From contig CALCDJ010000059.1 of the NCBI GenBank assembly GCA_937900135.1, positions 1-64,000 on the forward strand: 64,000 nucleotides of DNA. Reading direction: 5' to 3'. The stretch is from an uncultured Blautia sp. (lineage in GTDB: Bacteria; Bacillota; Clostridia; Lachnospirales; Lachnospiraceae). The translations under genes were made by a program, and so were the position numbers. Numbering within the stretch: position 1 is the stretch's first letter; every line of letters begins with the position of its first letter. Below, piece by piece: positions 40,543 through 49,462 of this stretch. The notes under the pieces are model-generated. The model was not told where the DNA came from. It worked only from the letters and a program-made list of their open reading frames with translations, and searched no databases.

Positions 40543-40801
40543 AACACCCATGCGCCAGTGTATTGGCTGCAGAGAAATGAAAAGCAAAAAAGAAATGCTC
40601 AGAGTGATCAAGACAGCAGATGATGAAATTTTGCTGGACGCGACGGGCAAAAAGAATGGCAGAGGCGCTTACGTGTGCTTTTCCCAGGAATGTCTGGAAA
40701 AAGCCATCAAGAATAAAGGCCTGGAGCGTTCCTTAAAGACTGCCATTCCGGAAGAAATCTACCAGAGCTTGAAAAAGGAGTTTGAAGCGATTGAAAAATA
40801 A
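40526..40801 (+). CDS. rnpM: YlxR/RnpM family nucleic-acid-binding protein
   Basis: A 91-residue protein with the family signature MRQCIGCREMKSK near residue 9, then KKNGRGAYVC near residue 43 and a second Cys in SQECLEKA. In Bacillus subtilis the homologue (YlxR) binds RNase P RNA and modulates its activity and was renamed RnpM. Here it is encoded in the nusA-infB operon, overlapping nusA by 17 bp, with rnpB in the same window about 17 kb upstream. AGAGGA serves as the ribosome site. Confidence 0.93.
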   Translation: MKTKSKTPMRQCIGCREMKSKKEMLRVIKTADDEILLDATGKKNGRGAYVCFSQECLEKAIKNKGLERSLKTAIPEEIYQSLKKEFEAIEK

Positions 40802-41117
40802 CAAAGTGCTGTCATTGATAGGACTTGCAACGAAAGCCGGAAAGACCGTCAGCGGAGAGTTCTCCACAGAGAAGTCCGTAAAAACGGGAAGAGGCTTTGT
40901 GGTTCTGATCGCAGAGGATGCCTCCGAAAATACAAAAAAGAAATTCCGGAATATGTGTGACTTTTATGAAGTCCCACTCTATGTGCTTTCCTGTAAGGAA
41001 GAACTTGGGAAAGCCATGGGGAAAGAATTTCGTGCCAGCCTTGCTGTACAGGATGAAAATTTTGCGAAAGCGATTTTAAAAGAACTCGAGAAGGCAGAAG
41101 GAAAAGAAATCCCGTGA
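40791..41117 (+). CDS. L7Ae-like ribosomal/RNA-binding protein YlxQ
   Basis: A small L7Ae/L30e/S12e-fold protein, beginning KNNKVLSLIGLATKAGKTVSG with the VVLIAEDASENTKKK core. Family members bind kink-turn-type RNA. There is no ATG: TTG 40791 is chosen because GGAG (40777-40780) lies ten bases upstream; TTG 40782 is too close to that site. The start lies inside the rnpM coding end. Position between rnpM and infB is standard. Confidence 0.9.
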   Translation: MKNNKVLSLIGLATKAGKTVSGEFSTEKSVKTGRGFVVLIAEDASENTKKKFRNMCDFYEVPLYVLSCKEELGKAMGKEFRASLAVQDENFAKAILKELEKAEGKEIP

Positions 41118-41142
41118 CAGACAGGCATAAGGGGGAAGAGGC

Positions 41143-43899
41143 ATGTCCAAGATCAGAGTTTATGAGCTTGCCAAAGAACTTGGCAGGCAGAATAAAGAAA
41201 TCATTGAATGTTTGAAGGCCAGAGGGGTTGCGGTCAAGAGTCATATGAGTCCGATCGAAGAATCCCAGGTCATGATGGTAAAAGAGAAATATAAACAAAT
41301 GGGAAAGGAGCCGATTGCCAAGGTGGATACTACGAAAACAGAAGAAAAGATGGTAGCGGCAAAGCCAGAAGCAGATAAAGCGGAGGCGCCGAAAAAGAAA
41401 AAAAATATCATTCGTGTATATCATGCACAGAATGCCAGCGATGGTGGAAAGAACAGAAATAAACGTACACAGGGGGAAAGAAGAACCCCTCAGAAAGCTG
41501 GAGAAGGTGCGCCTTCCAGAGATCGTGTACAGAGAGGAAAAGCGCAGGGAGCAAAGCCGGCAGACAAAACAAGACCGGCACAGTCTCAGGAAAGAAAACC
41601 ATTTGAGAATCAGGCAGCTCCGGCGCAGAATCACACATCCAGAAATACACAGGATGGAAACCGTGGACAGAACCAGGGTCGTTTCAACCGTGACGGTGCA
41701 AGAGACGGAAACAGAGAAAACCGCGGTACAGACAACAGAAGAAATAACGAAAGAGGCGGTCAGGGAAGACCAGGCAGCCAGAACCGTCAGGGCCAGGGAC
41801 AGCGCCCGGCAAGAGCAAACGGCCAGGGACCAAGACCACAGGGCCAGAACGGTCCTTCCGGAAGAAATGGCGATAATAAATTTGGTGGAGGACAGAATCG
41901 CCAGGGACAGCGTCAGGGAACCAGAAGAAATGACAGCGATGTGGTATTTACCCCGGAACTGACCAAAACTTCCAAAGACAGCAAGAGAGAAAGAGACAGA
42001 GAGAACAAGAATAAAAAGAAAGATTTTGAAAAGACTGGAAATACCGGACATCGTCCAAATCAGGGCGGACGCCGCAACACCCAGAGACTTCCAAAAGCGC
42101 TTCAGAAACCAACGCCTCAGCCAAAACAGGAAGAGAAAAAACCTGAGGTTAAGGAGATCACCATTCCGGAGAAGATGACCATCCGTGAACTGGCAGAAGC
42201 TATGAAGATGCAGCCATCTGTTATTGTGAAGAAGCTGTTTATGCAGGGTGTGATGGTAACGGTTAACCATGAGATTGACTTTGAAAAGGCACAGGAGATC
42301 GCTCTTGACTTTGATATCATCGCAGAGCAGGAAGAAAAGGTGGATGTGATCGAAGAACTCTTAAAGGAAGAAGAAGAGGATGAATCCACTATGGTTGCAA
42401 GACCGCCGGTAGTCTGTGTTATGGGTCACGTTGACCACGGTAAAACTTCCCTTCTGGATGCAATCCGTAATACCAGCGTTACCAGAGGCGAGGCTGGCGG
42501 TATCACTCAGCACATTGGTGCGTATGTGGTCAGCGTAAATGGACAGAAGATCACCTTCCTGGATACCCCGGGTCATGAGGCATTTACCGCAATGCGTATG
42601 CGTGGCGCCAATGCCACCGATATCGCTGTTCTTGTGGTAGCAGCTGACGATGGTGTGATGCCGCAGACCGTAGAGGCGATCAGCCATGCGAAGGCAGCAG
42701 GGGTGGAGATCATCGTTGCCATCAACAAGATCGATAAGCCAAGCGCAAATGTGGAACGTGTAAAACAGGAACTTTCCGAATACGAACTGATTCCGGAAGA
42801 CTGGGGCGGAAGTACCGTGTTTGTTCCGGTTTCCGCACATACTGGAGAAGGAATCGAAAACCTTTTGGAAATGATCCTTTTGACCGCAGAAGTTTCCGAA
42901 TTAAAAGCAAATCCAAAACGTGCAGCAAGAGGTCTTGTGATCGAGGCACAGTTGGATAAAGGAAAAGGACCGGTTGCTACCATTCTGGTACAGAAAGGAA
43001 CCCTTCATGTCGGCGACTTTATTGCAGCAGGCGCATGCAGCGGTAAGGTTCGTGCCATGATGGATGACAAGGGCCGCAGAGTAAAAGAAGCAGGTCCGTC
43101 TACCCCGGTGGAGATCCTGGGACTTGGAGATGTGCCAAATGCGGGCGAGATCCTGATGGCATTTGACAGTGATAAAGAGGCGAAACATTTCGCAGGCGCT
43201 TTTGTATCTGAGAATAAAAATCGTCTTCTGGAAGAAACAAAAGGAAAATTATCTCTGGATAATCTGTTTGATCAGATCCAGGCAAGCGATCTTAAAGAAT
43301 TGCCTCTGATCGTTAAGGCAGACGTACAGGGATCTGTAGAAGCCGTAAAACAGAGCCTCGTGAAGCTTTCCAATGAGGAAGTGGTGGTACGTGTCATTCA
43401 TGGAGGCGTTGGCGCCATCAATGAATCTGACGTGACACTGGCAGCAACTTCCAATGCGATCATCATCGGATTTAATGTACGTCCAGATGCCATGGCAAAA
43501 CAGCTGGCAGAGCAGGAAGGGGTAGACCTTCGTCTGTATCGTGTCATTTACCAGGCTATCGAGGATGTGGAAGCAGCCATGAAGGGTATGCTCGATCCGA
43601 TCTATGAAGAGAAGGTGATCGGTCACGCAGAGGTTCGTCAGCTCTTCAAGGCATCTGGCGTAGGTACCATTGCAGGAAGTTATGTGCTGGATGGTATGTT
43701 CCAGAGAAATTGTAAAGTTCGTATTTCCAGAGAGGGAGAGCAGATCTTCGAGGGCGCTCTGGCATCTCTGAAGCGTTTTAAAGATGATGTCAAAGAAGTA
43801 AAAGCAGGATATGAATGTGGTCTTGTATTTGACGGATTCCATGAACTGAAAGAAGAAGATAAGGTAGAGGCATATATCATGGTGGAAGTGCCAAGATAG
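41143..43899 (+). CDS. infB: Translation initiation factor IF-2
   Basis: The GTPase that brings initiator tRNA to the ribosome. The N-terminal IF2_N module (RVYELAKELGRQNKEII) is followed by a long low-complexity linker rich in Arg, Gln, Asn and Gly (about 70-320), then a second IF2_N module (IPEKMTIRELAEAM). The G domain has GHVDHGKTSLLD (about 427), DTPGHEAF, NKID and SAHTGEG. Domains III and IV complete the 918-residue protein. The Arg/Gln/Gly linker is unusually long but common in Lachnospiraceae. Follows ylxQ by 25 bp. Confidence 0.97.
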   Translation: MSKIRVYELAKELGRQNKEIIECLKARGVAVKSHMSPIEESQVMMVKEKYKQMGKEPIAKVDTTKTEEKMVAAKPEADKAEAPKKKKNIIRVYHAQNASDGGKNRNKRTQGERRTPQKAGEGAPSRDRVQRGKAQGAKPADKTRPAQSQERKPFENQAAPAQNHTSRNTQDGNRGQNQGRFNRDGARDGNRENRGTDNRRNNERGGQGRPGSQNRQGQGQRPARANGQGPRPQGQNGPSGRNGDNKFGGGQNRQGQRQGTRRNDSDVVFTPELTKTSKDSKRERDRENKNKKKDFEKTGNTGHRPNQGGRRNTQRLPKALQKPTPQPKQEEKKPEVKEITIPEKMTIRELAEAMKMQPSVIVKKLFMQGVMVTVNHEIDFEKAQEIALDFDIIAEQEEKVDVIEELLKEEEEDESTMVARPPVVCVMGHVDHGKTSLLDAIRNTSVTRGEAGGITQHIGAYVVSVNGQKITFLDTPGHEAFTAMRMRGANATDIAVLVVAADDGVMPQTVEAISHAKAAGVEIIVAINKIDKPSANVERVKQELSEYELIPEDWGGSTVFVPVSAHTGEGIENLLEMILLTAEVSELKANPKRAARGLVIEAQLDKGKGPVATILVQKGTLHVGDFIAAGACSGKVRAMMDDKGRRVKEAGPSTPVEILGLGDVPNAGEILMAFDSDKEAKHFAGAFVSENKNRLLEETKGKLSLDNLFDQIQASDLKELPLIVKADVQGSVEAVKQSLVKLSNEEVVVRVIHGGVGAINESDVTLAATSNAIIIGFNVRPDAMAKQLAEQEGVDLRLYRVIYQAIEDVEAAMKGMLDPIYEEKVIGHAEVRQLFKASGVGTIAGSYVLDGMFQRNCKVRISREGEQIFEGALASLKRFKDDVKEVKAGYECGLVFDGFHELKEEDKVEAYIMVEVPR

Positions 43900-43911
43900 G
43901 AGTGAGGCAGA

Positions 43912-44265
43912 ATGAGAAAAAACAGCATTAAGAATACCAGGATCAATGGAGAAGTACAGAAGGAATTAAGCACCATTATCCGCAATGAGATCAAAGATCC
44001 CCGTATTCATCCCATGACTTCGGTCATGGCTGTAGAAGTGGCCCCGGATTTAAAAACCTGTAAAGTTTTTATCAGTGTATTAGGAAATGAAGAAGCAAAA
44101 GAAAATACCATAAAAGGGCTGACCAGTGCGGAAGGTTATATCCGCCGTCAGCTCGCCAAAAATCTGAATCTGCGCAATACGCCGGAAATCAGATTTATAC
44201 TGGATGAGTCCATAGAATATGGAGTCAATATGTCGAAACTCATTGACGATGTCATAAGGGGGTAG
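43912..44265 (+). CDS. rbfA: 30S ribosome-binding factor RbfA
   Basis: A 117-residue KH-fold cold-shock ribosome assembly factor. It has RINGEVQKELSTIIRNEIKDPR near the start, ISVLGNEEAKENTIKGL in the middle, and LRNTPEIRFILDESIEYG near the end. It acts on 16S rRNA 5' end maturation with RimP from the same operon. Starts 12 bp after infB. Confidence 0.95.
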   Translation: MRKNSIKNTRINGEVQKELSTIIRNEIKDPRIHPMTSVMAVEVAPDLKTCKVFISVLGNEEAKENTIKGLTSAEGYIRRQLAKNLNLRNTPEIRFILDESIEYGVNMSKLIDDVIRG

Positions 44266-44268
44266 CCT

Positions 44269-45234
44269 ATGCAGCAGATTTCTGAGGTACTGGAACATGT
44301 AAAAACCATGGGAATCGCAGGACATATCCGTCCGGATGGGGACTGCGTAAGCTCCTGTATGGCTTTATATCTCTATATTTTGGAATATTATCCGGAAATC
44401 CAGGCAGATGTCTACCTGGAAGAACCAAAACCGATCTTCGGACATATTGACCGGATCGGTGATATCAAGCATACTGCGCCGGAAGAAACCGTATACGATC
44501 TGATCGTTACCTGTGATGTCAGCTCCAGAGATCGTCTGGCATTGGCTGGAACCTGTTTTGACAAAGCAAAAAAAACAGTGTGCATTGATCATCATGTAAG
44601 TAATCTGGGCTTTGCAGATGTGAACCATATCTGCGGAACGGTAAGCTCCTGCTGTGAAGTGCTGTATGGGCTTCTGGAGCCGGAAAAGGTGAACCGTTCC
44701 ATAGCGACTGCGATCTATACAGGTATGATCCACGATACAGGCGTATTTCAGTATTCTTCCACTTCTCCGGATACGATGCGGATCGCAGGAGAATTGATGA
44801 AAACTGGTTTTGATTTTAACCGCATCATTGACGAGTCTTTTTATCAGAAAACTTATATCCAGAATCAGGTAATGGGACGGGTACTGGCAGAGAGCATTAT
44901 GCTCTCTGAGGGAAAATGCATTGTCGGTTATCTGCGGAAAAAGGATATGGAATTCTACGGGGTAGACGGAAAAGATCTGGATGGTATCGTCAGCCAGCTT
45001 CGCCTTACCAAAGGGGTGGAAGTCGCTATTTTCGTTTACGAAACAGAAACCCAGAAATTCAAAGTTTCCATGCGTTCCAATGGACGGATCGATGTCAGCC
45101 AGGTCGCTGTGTATTTTGGCGGAGGCGGCCATGTACGTGCAGCAGGATGTGAACTTTCAGGTTCTGTCTATGATGTGGTGAACAACATTACAGCAGAGAT
45201 CGAACGGCAGATGCTGATGGAGAAGGAAGCATGA
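44269..45234 (+). CDS. nrnA: DHH/DHHA1 phosphoesterase, NrnA-like
   Basis: Oligoribonuclease/pAp-phosphatase family. The metal motif GHIRPDGDCVSS is near residue 17, a DHH triad lies in CIDHHVSNLGF near residue 107, and the C-terminal DHHA1 domain ends with the GGGGHVRAAG substrate loop near 284. It would degrade short RNAs and convert pAp to AMP; pGpG made by the c-di-GMP phosphodiesterase is another plausible substrate. Overlaps truB by 4 bp. Confidence 0.92.
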   Translation: MQQISEVLEHVKTMGIAGHIRPDGDCVSSCMALYLYILEYYPEIQADVYLEEPKPIFGHIDRIGDIKHTAPEETVYDLIVTCDVSSRDRLALAGTCFDKAKKTVCIDHHVSNLGFADVNHICGTVSSCCEVLYGLLEPEKVNRSIATAIYTGMIHDTGVFQYSSTSPDTMRIAGELMKTGFDFNRIIDESFYQKTYIQNQVMGRVLAESIMLSEGKCIVGYLRKKDMEFYGVDGKDLDGIVSQLRLTKGVEVAIFVYETETQKFKVSMRSNGRIDVSQVAVYFGGGGHVRAAGCELSGSVYDVVNNITAEIERQMLMEKEA

Positions 45235-46118
45235 TGGATGGGATTCTGGTGATTCACAAAGAGAAAGGGTTTACCTCTCATGATGTGGTGGCGAAACTTC
45301 GAGGGATTCTTCACATGAAAAAAATCGGCCATACCGGTACGCTGGACCCAGATGCGGAAGGCGTACTTCCAGTGGCGCTGGGTAAGGGTACCCGGTTGGT
45401 GGAATTTCTTACAGAGAAGCAGAAGACTTACGAAGCGGTACTGCATCTGGGAATCGAAACCGATACCCAGGATATGTCAGGACGTATCTTAAAAGAAAAG
45501 GAGGTCTGCGTTTCTCCCCAGGAGGTCCTGGATGTTATGGAGAGTTTTCTGGGAGAACAGCAGCAGATCCCTCCCATGTATTCGGCCTTGAAGGTCAATG
45601 GAAAGAAGCTGTATGAGCTGGCCAGAGAGGGCAAAGAGGTGGAAAGAAAGCCTCGTCCAGTTGTCTTTTACGAGATCAGACTTCTGGAGATGGCCCTTCC
45701 GCTGGTACGTTTTTCCGTGACTTGCAGCAAGGGAACTTATATCCGAACGCTATGTCATGATATAGGACAAAAACTTGGCTGCGGCGGCTGCATGGAGAGC
45801 CTGATCCGAACAAAATCCGGCGCGTATACGCTGGAAGAGAGCCATTTTCTCAGCGAAGTGCAGGAGATGGCTTTGGAGGGACGGGCAGAAGAATTGGTGA
45901 TCGGTATTGAGGAAATCCTGAGCGAATATCCGAGAGTGGTGTGTGAAGCGTCCGGAGACCGGCTTCTTCGAAATGGAAATCCGGTTCCCATAAGCTGTGT
46001 CAAAGGAGACGCTGTCCAGGGACAGGTTCGCATTTACACAAGCGAAGGCATTTTTATGGCCTTATATCAGTGGGAAGAGCGAAGAAAAGCCTACCAGCCG
46101 GTTAAGATGTTTGTCTGA
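45231..46118 (+). CDS. truB: tRNA pseudouridine-55 synthase
   Basis: Makes pseudouridine 55 in the T-loop of tRNAs. The catalytic Asp is in GHTGTLDPDAEGVLPV (near residue 40). YSALKVNGKKLYELAR follows near 122, then CSKGTYIRTLCHDIG near 166, with a C-terminal PUA-like extension. The start ATG overlaps the nrnA stop. Fixed position between nrnA and ribF. Confidence 0.95.
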   Translation: MMDGILVIHKEKGFTSHDVVAKLRGILHMKKIGHTGTLDPDAEGVLPVALGKGTRLVEFLTEKQKTYEAVLHLGIETDTQDMSGRILKEKEVCVSPQEVLDVMESFLGEQQQIPPMYSALKVNGKKLYELAREGKEVERKPRPVVFYEIRLLEMALPLVRFSVTCSKGTYIRTLCHDIGQKLGCGGCMESLIRTKSGAYTLEESHFLSEVQEMALEGRAEELVIGIEEILSEYPRVVCEASGDRLLRNGNPVPISCVKGDAVQGQVRIYTSEGIFMALYQWEERRKAYQPVKMFV

Positions 46119-46150
46119 ATATACGGTGACAGACAGTACAGGAGTATGAA

Positions 46151-47044
46151 ATGGAATATGTAAGGATTCACGGAGAATTTCCAAGACTTGTAAATTGTGC
46201 GGTGACATTGGGAAAATTTGACGGCCTTCATCGGGGACATCGAAAGCTGGTGGAGAAGATCCTGGAGAAGAAGCAGGAAGGTGCGCAGGCAGTCCTCTTT
46301 GCTTTTGAAGCATCCAGTCAGATGATCCTTTCCAGGGAGGAACGGAAAAACGTTCTTGAAAAACTGGGGGTGGATGTGCTGCTGGAATGCCCTTTGGACG
46401 AAAAAATGCGTCATATGAAGGCGGAAGCTTTTGTACGGGAAATTCTTGTAGGAGATCTGCAGGTGTCCCATGTGGCTGTGGGAGAAGATTTCCGTTTTGG
46501 TTTTGAGCGGAAGGGCGACTCTGGGCTTCTGAAAGAAATGGGCAGGAAATACGGGTTTACGGTATCTGTTCTTTCTAAGGAAACAGACGGGCATCGGAAG
46601 ATCAGCAGTACGTATATAAGAGAAGAATTGAAATATGGAAATATGGAAAAAGTTACAGAACTTTTGGGCATGGATTTTCTGGCAGCCGGAGAGGTGGAAC
46701 ATGGAAGAGGGATGGGACATAAGGTGTTGTTTCCCACTGCCAATATCCGTCCGGCGAAGGAAAAGCTGATGCCTCCCAACGGGGTATATATAACTGTATC
46801 CAGATTCGGCGACCGATGGCTGCCTGGAATTACAAACGTAGGGTATAAGCCTACGGTGGGGGAGAAATTTCTTGGAGTGGAAACCTATCTGTTTGACTGC
46901 CAGGAAGATCTTTACGGACAGCCATGTACGGTGTATTTTAAAAAATTTCTCCGTCCGGAGCAAAAATTTGCTTCTTTCGAGGCACTGAAAGCTCGGATCA
47001 GTGCAGATGCAGAAATAGGAAAAAAATATTTTGAATGCAGATAG
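46151..47044 (+). CDS. ribF: Bifunctional riboflavin kinase / FAD synthetase
   Basis: Converts riboflavin to FMN and FAD. The N-terminal nucleotidyltransferase domain has LGKFDGLHRGHRKL near residue 19 and the ISSTYIREEL motif near 154. The C-terminal kinase domain has GRGMGHKVLFPTANI near 184 and the NVGYKPTVG motif near 232. A GGAG site precedes ATG 46151. Last gene of the rimP operon; no clear terminator is seen before the next gene. Confidence 0.95.
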   Translation: MEYVRIHGEFPRLVNCAVTLGKFDGLHRGHRKLVEKILEKKQEGAQAVLFAFEASSQMILSREERKNVLEKLGVDVLLECPLDEKMRHMKAEAFVREILVGDLQVSHVAVGEDFRFGFERKGDSGLLKEMGRKYGFTVSVLSKETDGHRKISSTYIREELKYGNMEKVTELLGMDFLAAGEVEHGRGMGHKVLFPTANIRPAKEKLMPPNGVYITVSRFGDRWLPGITNVGYKPTVGEKFLGVETYLFDCQEDLYGQPCTVYFKKFLRPEQKFASFEALKARISADAEIGKKYFECR

Positions 47045-47127
47045 GCTCTCGCATGTTACAGAGTGTGAAAGTACGTTTTGCAACATAAGACAATGCAGTG
47101 ATGCAAAATACAAGGAGATAATTCATA

Positions 47128-48792
47128 ATGGCAGAGATTATTCTTGGTTTAATGGGAGGGTTGGGCCTCTTTCTGTTTGGTATGAAACAGATGAGCGACG
47201 GACTGGAAAAGGCAGCTGGCGCAAAAATGAGAAGTATTTTGGAGTTTTTCACGAAAACACCAATACGAGGCATTATTGTAGGAACCTTCTTTACTGCGGT
47301 GATTCAGTCTTCCAGTGCTTCTACCGTTATGGTAGTCAGCTTTGTAAATTCAGGACTGATGAACCTCTATCAAGCTGCTGGCGTGATCATGGGTGCAAAT
47401 ATTGGTACCACGGTTACTTCACAGTTGATTTCATTGAATCTTTCCGCATTGGCCCCGGCGATCGTTATGGGCGGTGTGGTAATGATGATGTTCTGTAAGA
47501 AAAAGAAAATTCAGCAGGTCGGAGAGGTCATGCTGGGATTTGGTATTTTGTTCATGGGTCTTACCACCATGTCCACATCCATGTCCGTGCTTCGTGAATC
47601 TCCGCAGGTTGTGGAGATCATGAGTTCTCTTACCAGCCATCTGCTGGCGATTTTAGTTGGTATTGCAGTGACTACGGTACTGCAGAGTTCTTCTGCAACG
47701 GTAGGTATTGTACTTTTGCTGGCACAGCAGGAACTTTTGGATATCAGGATCTGTTTCTTTATCATCTTAGGATGTAACATCGGTTCTTGTGTATCTGCGC
47801 TCTTGGCAGCATTAAACGGAAAGAGAGAGGCAAAGAGAGCTGCTCTGATCCATTTGTCTTTCAATATCATCGGTACCGCAATCATGTACGCGATTTTAAG
47901 TGTTGCTCTGGAACCGATCACCCACTTTATCCAGAATATTTCCCATATGGACCCGGGCCGTGAAGTGGCAAATGCCCATACTCTGATCAAAGTGGCTGAG
48001 GTTGTCATGCTGGCGCCGTTTATCAAACAGATCGTAAAACTGACCGGTTTCTTCGTAAAGAGCGAAGAAGGAGAGAAGAAGGCAGAGCTCAATCTTCAGT
48101 TTATTGGAGAACAGTCTGTATTTTCTCCAACCACAGCAGTGTTCGATGCAACAAAAGAAATGGAACGTATGGGACAGTTGGCGATCGGTAACCTGAAAAC
48201 TGCCATGGATGCACTGCTTGATCTGGATGAAAAGAAGATCAGTCATGTTTATGAAGTGGAAAAGGAAATCGATTATCTGAATCATGCCATTACAGATTAT
48301 CTGGTGAAGATCAATCAGACAACCCTGCCCACAGACGATGCCAAGAGCATTGGCGGATTGTTCCATGTGGTCAATGATATCGAACGAATCGGAGATCATG
48401 CAGAAAACATTGCAGATGCTGCGGTCAGCCGTATGGATCATCAGATCGAATTCAGCCTCCAGGCGCGGAAAGAACTTTCAGAAATGTTGGATATGGTCAT
48501 TCAGATCACCAAGTATTCTCTGGATATGTTCTCGAACAATAATCAGGAACATCTGCAGGAGATCCTGGATCTGGAGGATCGTGTGGACGATGCAGAAAGA
48601 GATCTTCAGGAATCCCATGTACAGCGTCTGACACGGAATGAGTGTACGGCAAGTGCAGGTATGATGTTCTCTGATATCGTTTCCGGCCTGGAACGTGTGG
48701 CAGACCATGCCACAAACATTGCTTTTTCTCTTCAGGAAGAGGACCCGATCGAGCAGCAGAAGGAACAGAGAGCACAGGGAGCAGGACGCTGA
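47128..48792 (+). CDS. Na/Pi cotransporter family protein with PhoU-like domain
   Basis: Two Na/Pi-cotransport repeats each carry the QSSSA hallmark (VIQSSSASTVM near residue 53, VLQSSSATVGI near 187) within about eight to nine membrane segments over the first 320 residues. The C-terminal 210 residues are a cytoplasmic PhoU-type helical bundle (ERIGDHAENIAD near 420, ERVADHATNIA near 525). Sodium-driven phosphate uptake or efflux is the family role; together with ppk/ppx it fits phosphate homeostasis, though the loci are apart. A CAAGGAG site precedes the ATG. Confidence 0.9.
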   Translation: MAEIILGLMGGLGLFLFGMKQMSDGLEKAAGAKMRSILEFFTKTPIRGIIVGTFFTAVIQSSSASTVMVVSFVNSGLMNLYQAAGVIMGANIGTTVTSQLISLNLSALAPAIVMGGVVMMMFCKKKKIQQVGEVMLGFGILFMGLTTMSTSMSVLRESPQVVEIMSSLTSHLLAILVGIAVTTVLQSSSATVGIVLLLAQQELLDIRICFFIILGCNIGSCVSALLAALNGKREAKRAALIHLSFNIIGTAIMYAILSVALEPITHFIQNISHMDPGREVANAHTLIKVAEVVMLAPFIKQIVKLTGFFVKSEEGEKKAELNLQFIGEQSVFSPTTAVFDATKEMERMGQLAIGNLKTAMDALLDLDEKKISHVYEVEKEIDYLNHAITDYLVKINQTTLPTDDAKSIGGLFHVVNDIERIGDHAENIADAAVSRMDHQIEFSLQARKELSEMLDMVIQITKYSLDMFSNNNQEHLQEILDLEDRVDDAERDLQESHVQRLTRNECTASAGMMFSDIVSGLERVADHATNIAFSLQEEDPIEQQKEQRAQGAGR

Positions 48793-48855
48793 GAGGAAGA
48801 AAACAGCGGACAAAAGAACCCTCAAAAGAATAAAGGGAAAAGCTGAAAAAAACAG

Positions 48856-48884
48856 TTTACAGAACACCTGGTATGTGCTATACT
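48856..48884 (+). promoter_or_regulatory. Promoter of rpsO
   Basis: TTTACA (48856-48861), a 17-bp spacer and TATACT (48879-48884), about 90 bp before the start codon, leaving a leader in which S15 could bind. Confidence 0.75.
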
Positions 48885-48977
48885 ATCCAAGGTGAATTTA
48901 GCCCATATTCAGAAATAGGAGACTCCGACCGTTTCTTAATGTGAGGCGATTATAAAATGATAAGGAGGAAATCAAAG

Positions 48978-49244
48978 ATGATTTCAAAAGAAAAGAAAGC
49001 AGCGATCATGAAAGAATATGCAAGATGTGAGGGTGACACAGGTTCACCAGAAGTACAGATTGCCGTTCTTACTGCAAGAATTCAGGAACTGACAGAGCAC
49101 TTACAGTCTCATCATAAAGATCATCATTCCAGACGTGGTCTGCTGAAAATGGTTGGTCAGAGACGTGGACTTCTGGCTTACCTGAAGAAAACAGACATTC
49201 AGAGATACCGTACACTGATTGAAAAATTAGGATTAAGAAAATAA
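48978..49244 (+). CDS. rpsO: 30S ribosomal protein S15
   Basis: The 88-residue S15 protein, with TGSPEVQIAVLTARI and HHSRRGLLKMVGQRRGLLAYLKK, binds 16S rRNA early in assembly. ATG 48978 follows a perfect AAGGAGG; seven in-frame codons upstream are excluded because they contain that site. Followed by its own terminator, then pnp. Confidence 0.97.
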   Translation: MISKEKKAAIMKEYARCEGDTGSPEVQIAVLTARIQELTEHLQSHHKDHHSRRGLLKMVGQRRGLLAYLKKTDIQRYRTLIEKLGLRK

Positions 49245-49256
49245 TTAGTATGCGGA

Positions 49257-49286
49257 AGGGGCGGATTTCCATCCGCCCCTATTTTT
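49257..49286 (+). terminator. Terminator between rpsO and pnp
   Basis: AGGGGCGGAT and ATCCGCCCCT form a perfect 10-bp stem with a 4-nt loop, followed by ATTTTT. Confidence 0.92.
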
Positions 49287-49337
49287 AGGCGTACAGAAAA
49301 ATACAGAAGTAATTTTATGTTACAGACCGTTTGGGCG

Positions 49338-49413
49338 GAAGTGACTCCGAGACTACTGAAAAGCCTGCTTCAAAATACGTATGGAAGCAGTTTTTTCAGT
49401 TGTTTCGGACTTC
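49338..49413 (+). promoter_or_regulatory. Long hairpin in the pnp leader
   Basis: The two arms pair over about 27 positions. Blocks of 7 bp (49365-49371/49384-49390), 8 bp (49355-49362/49393-49400), 8 bp (49346-49353/49102-offset arm 49402-49409) and 4 bp (49338-49341/49410-49413) are separated by small mismatches and one bulge. The loop is 12 nt. A run of six T lies within the 3' arm. It could be an RNase III target or an attenuator controlling pnp. Confidence 0.65.
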
Positions 49414-49462
49414 TGTTCGTACGTTGAAATAACATCATTATAATTATTAAAGGAGAAAAGTT

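Noticed and set aside
40849..42270. Minus-strand frame of 473 codons opposite ylxQ/infB
   Set aside because: Low-complexity Ser/Phe/Leu sequence mirrors the IF-2 Arg/Gln linker; a codon-bias shadow.
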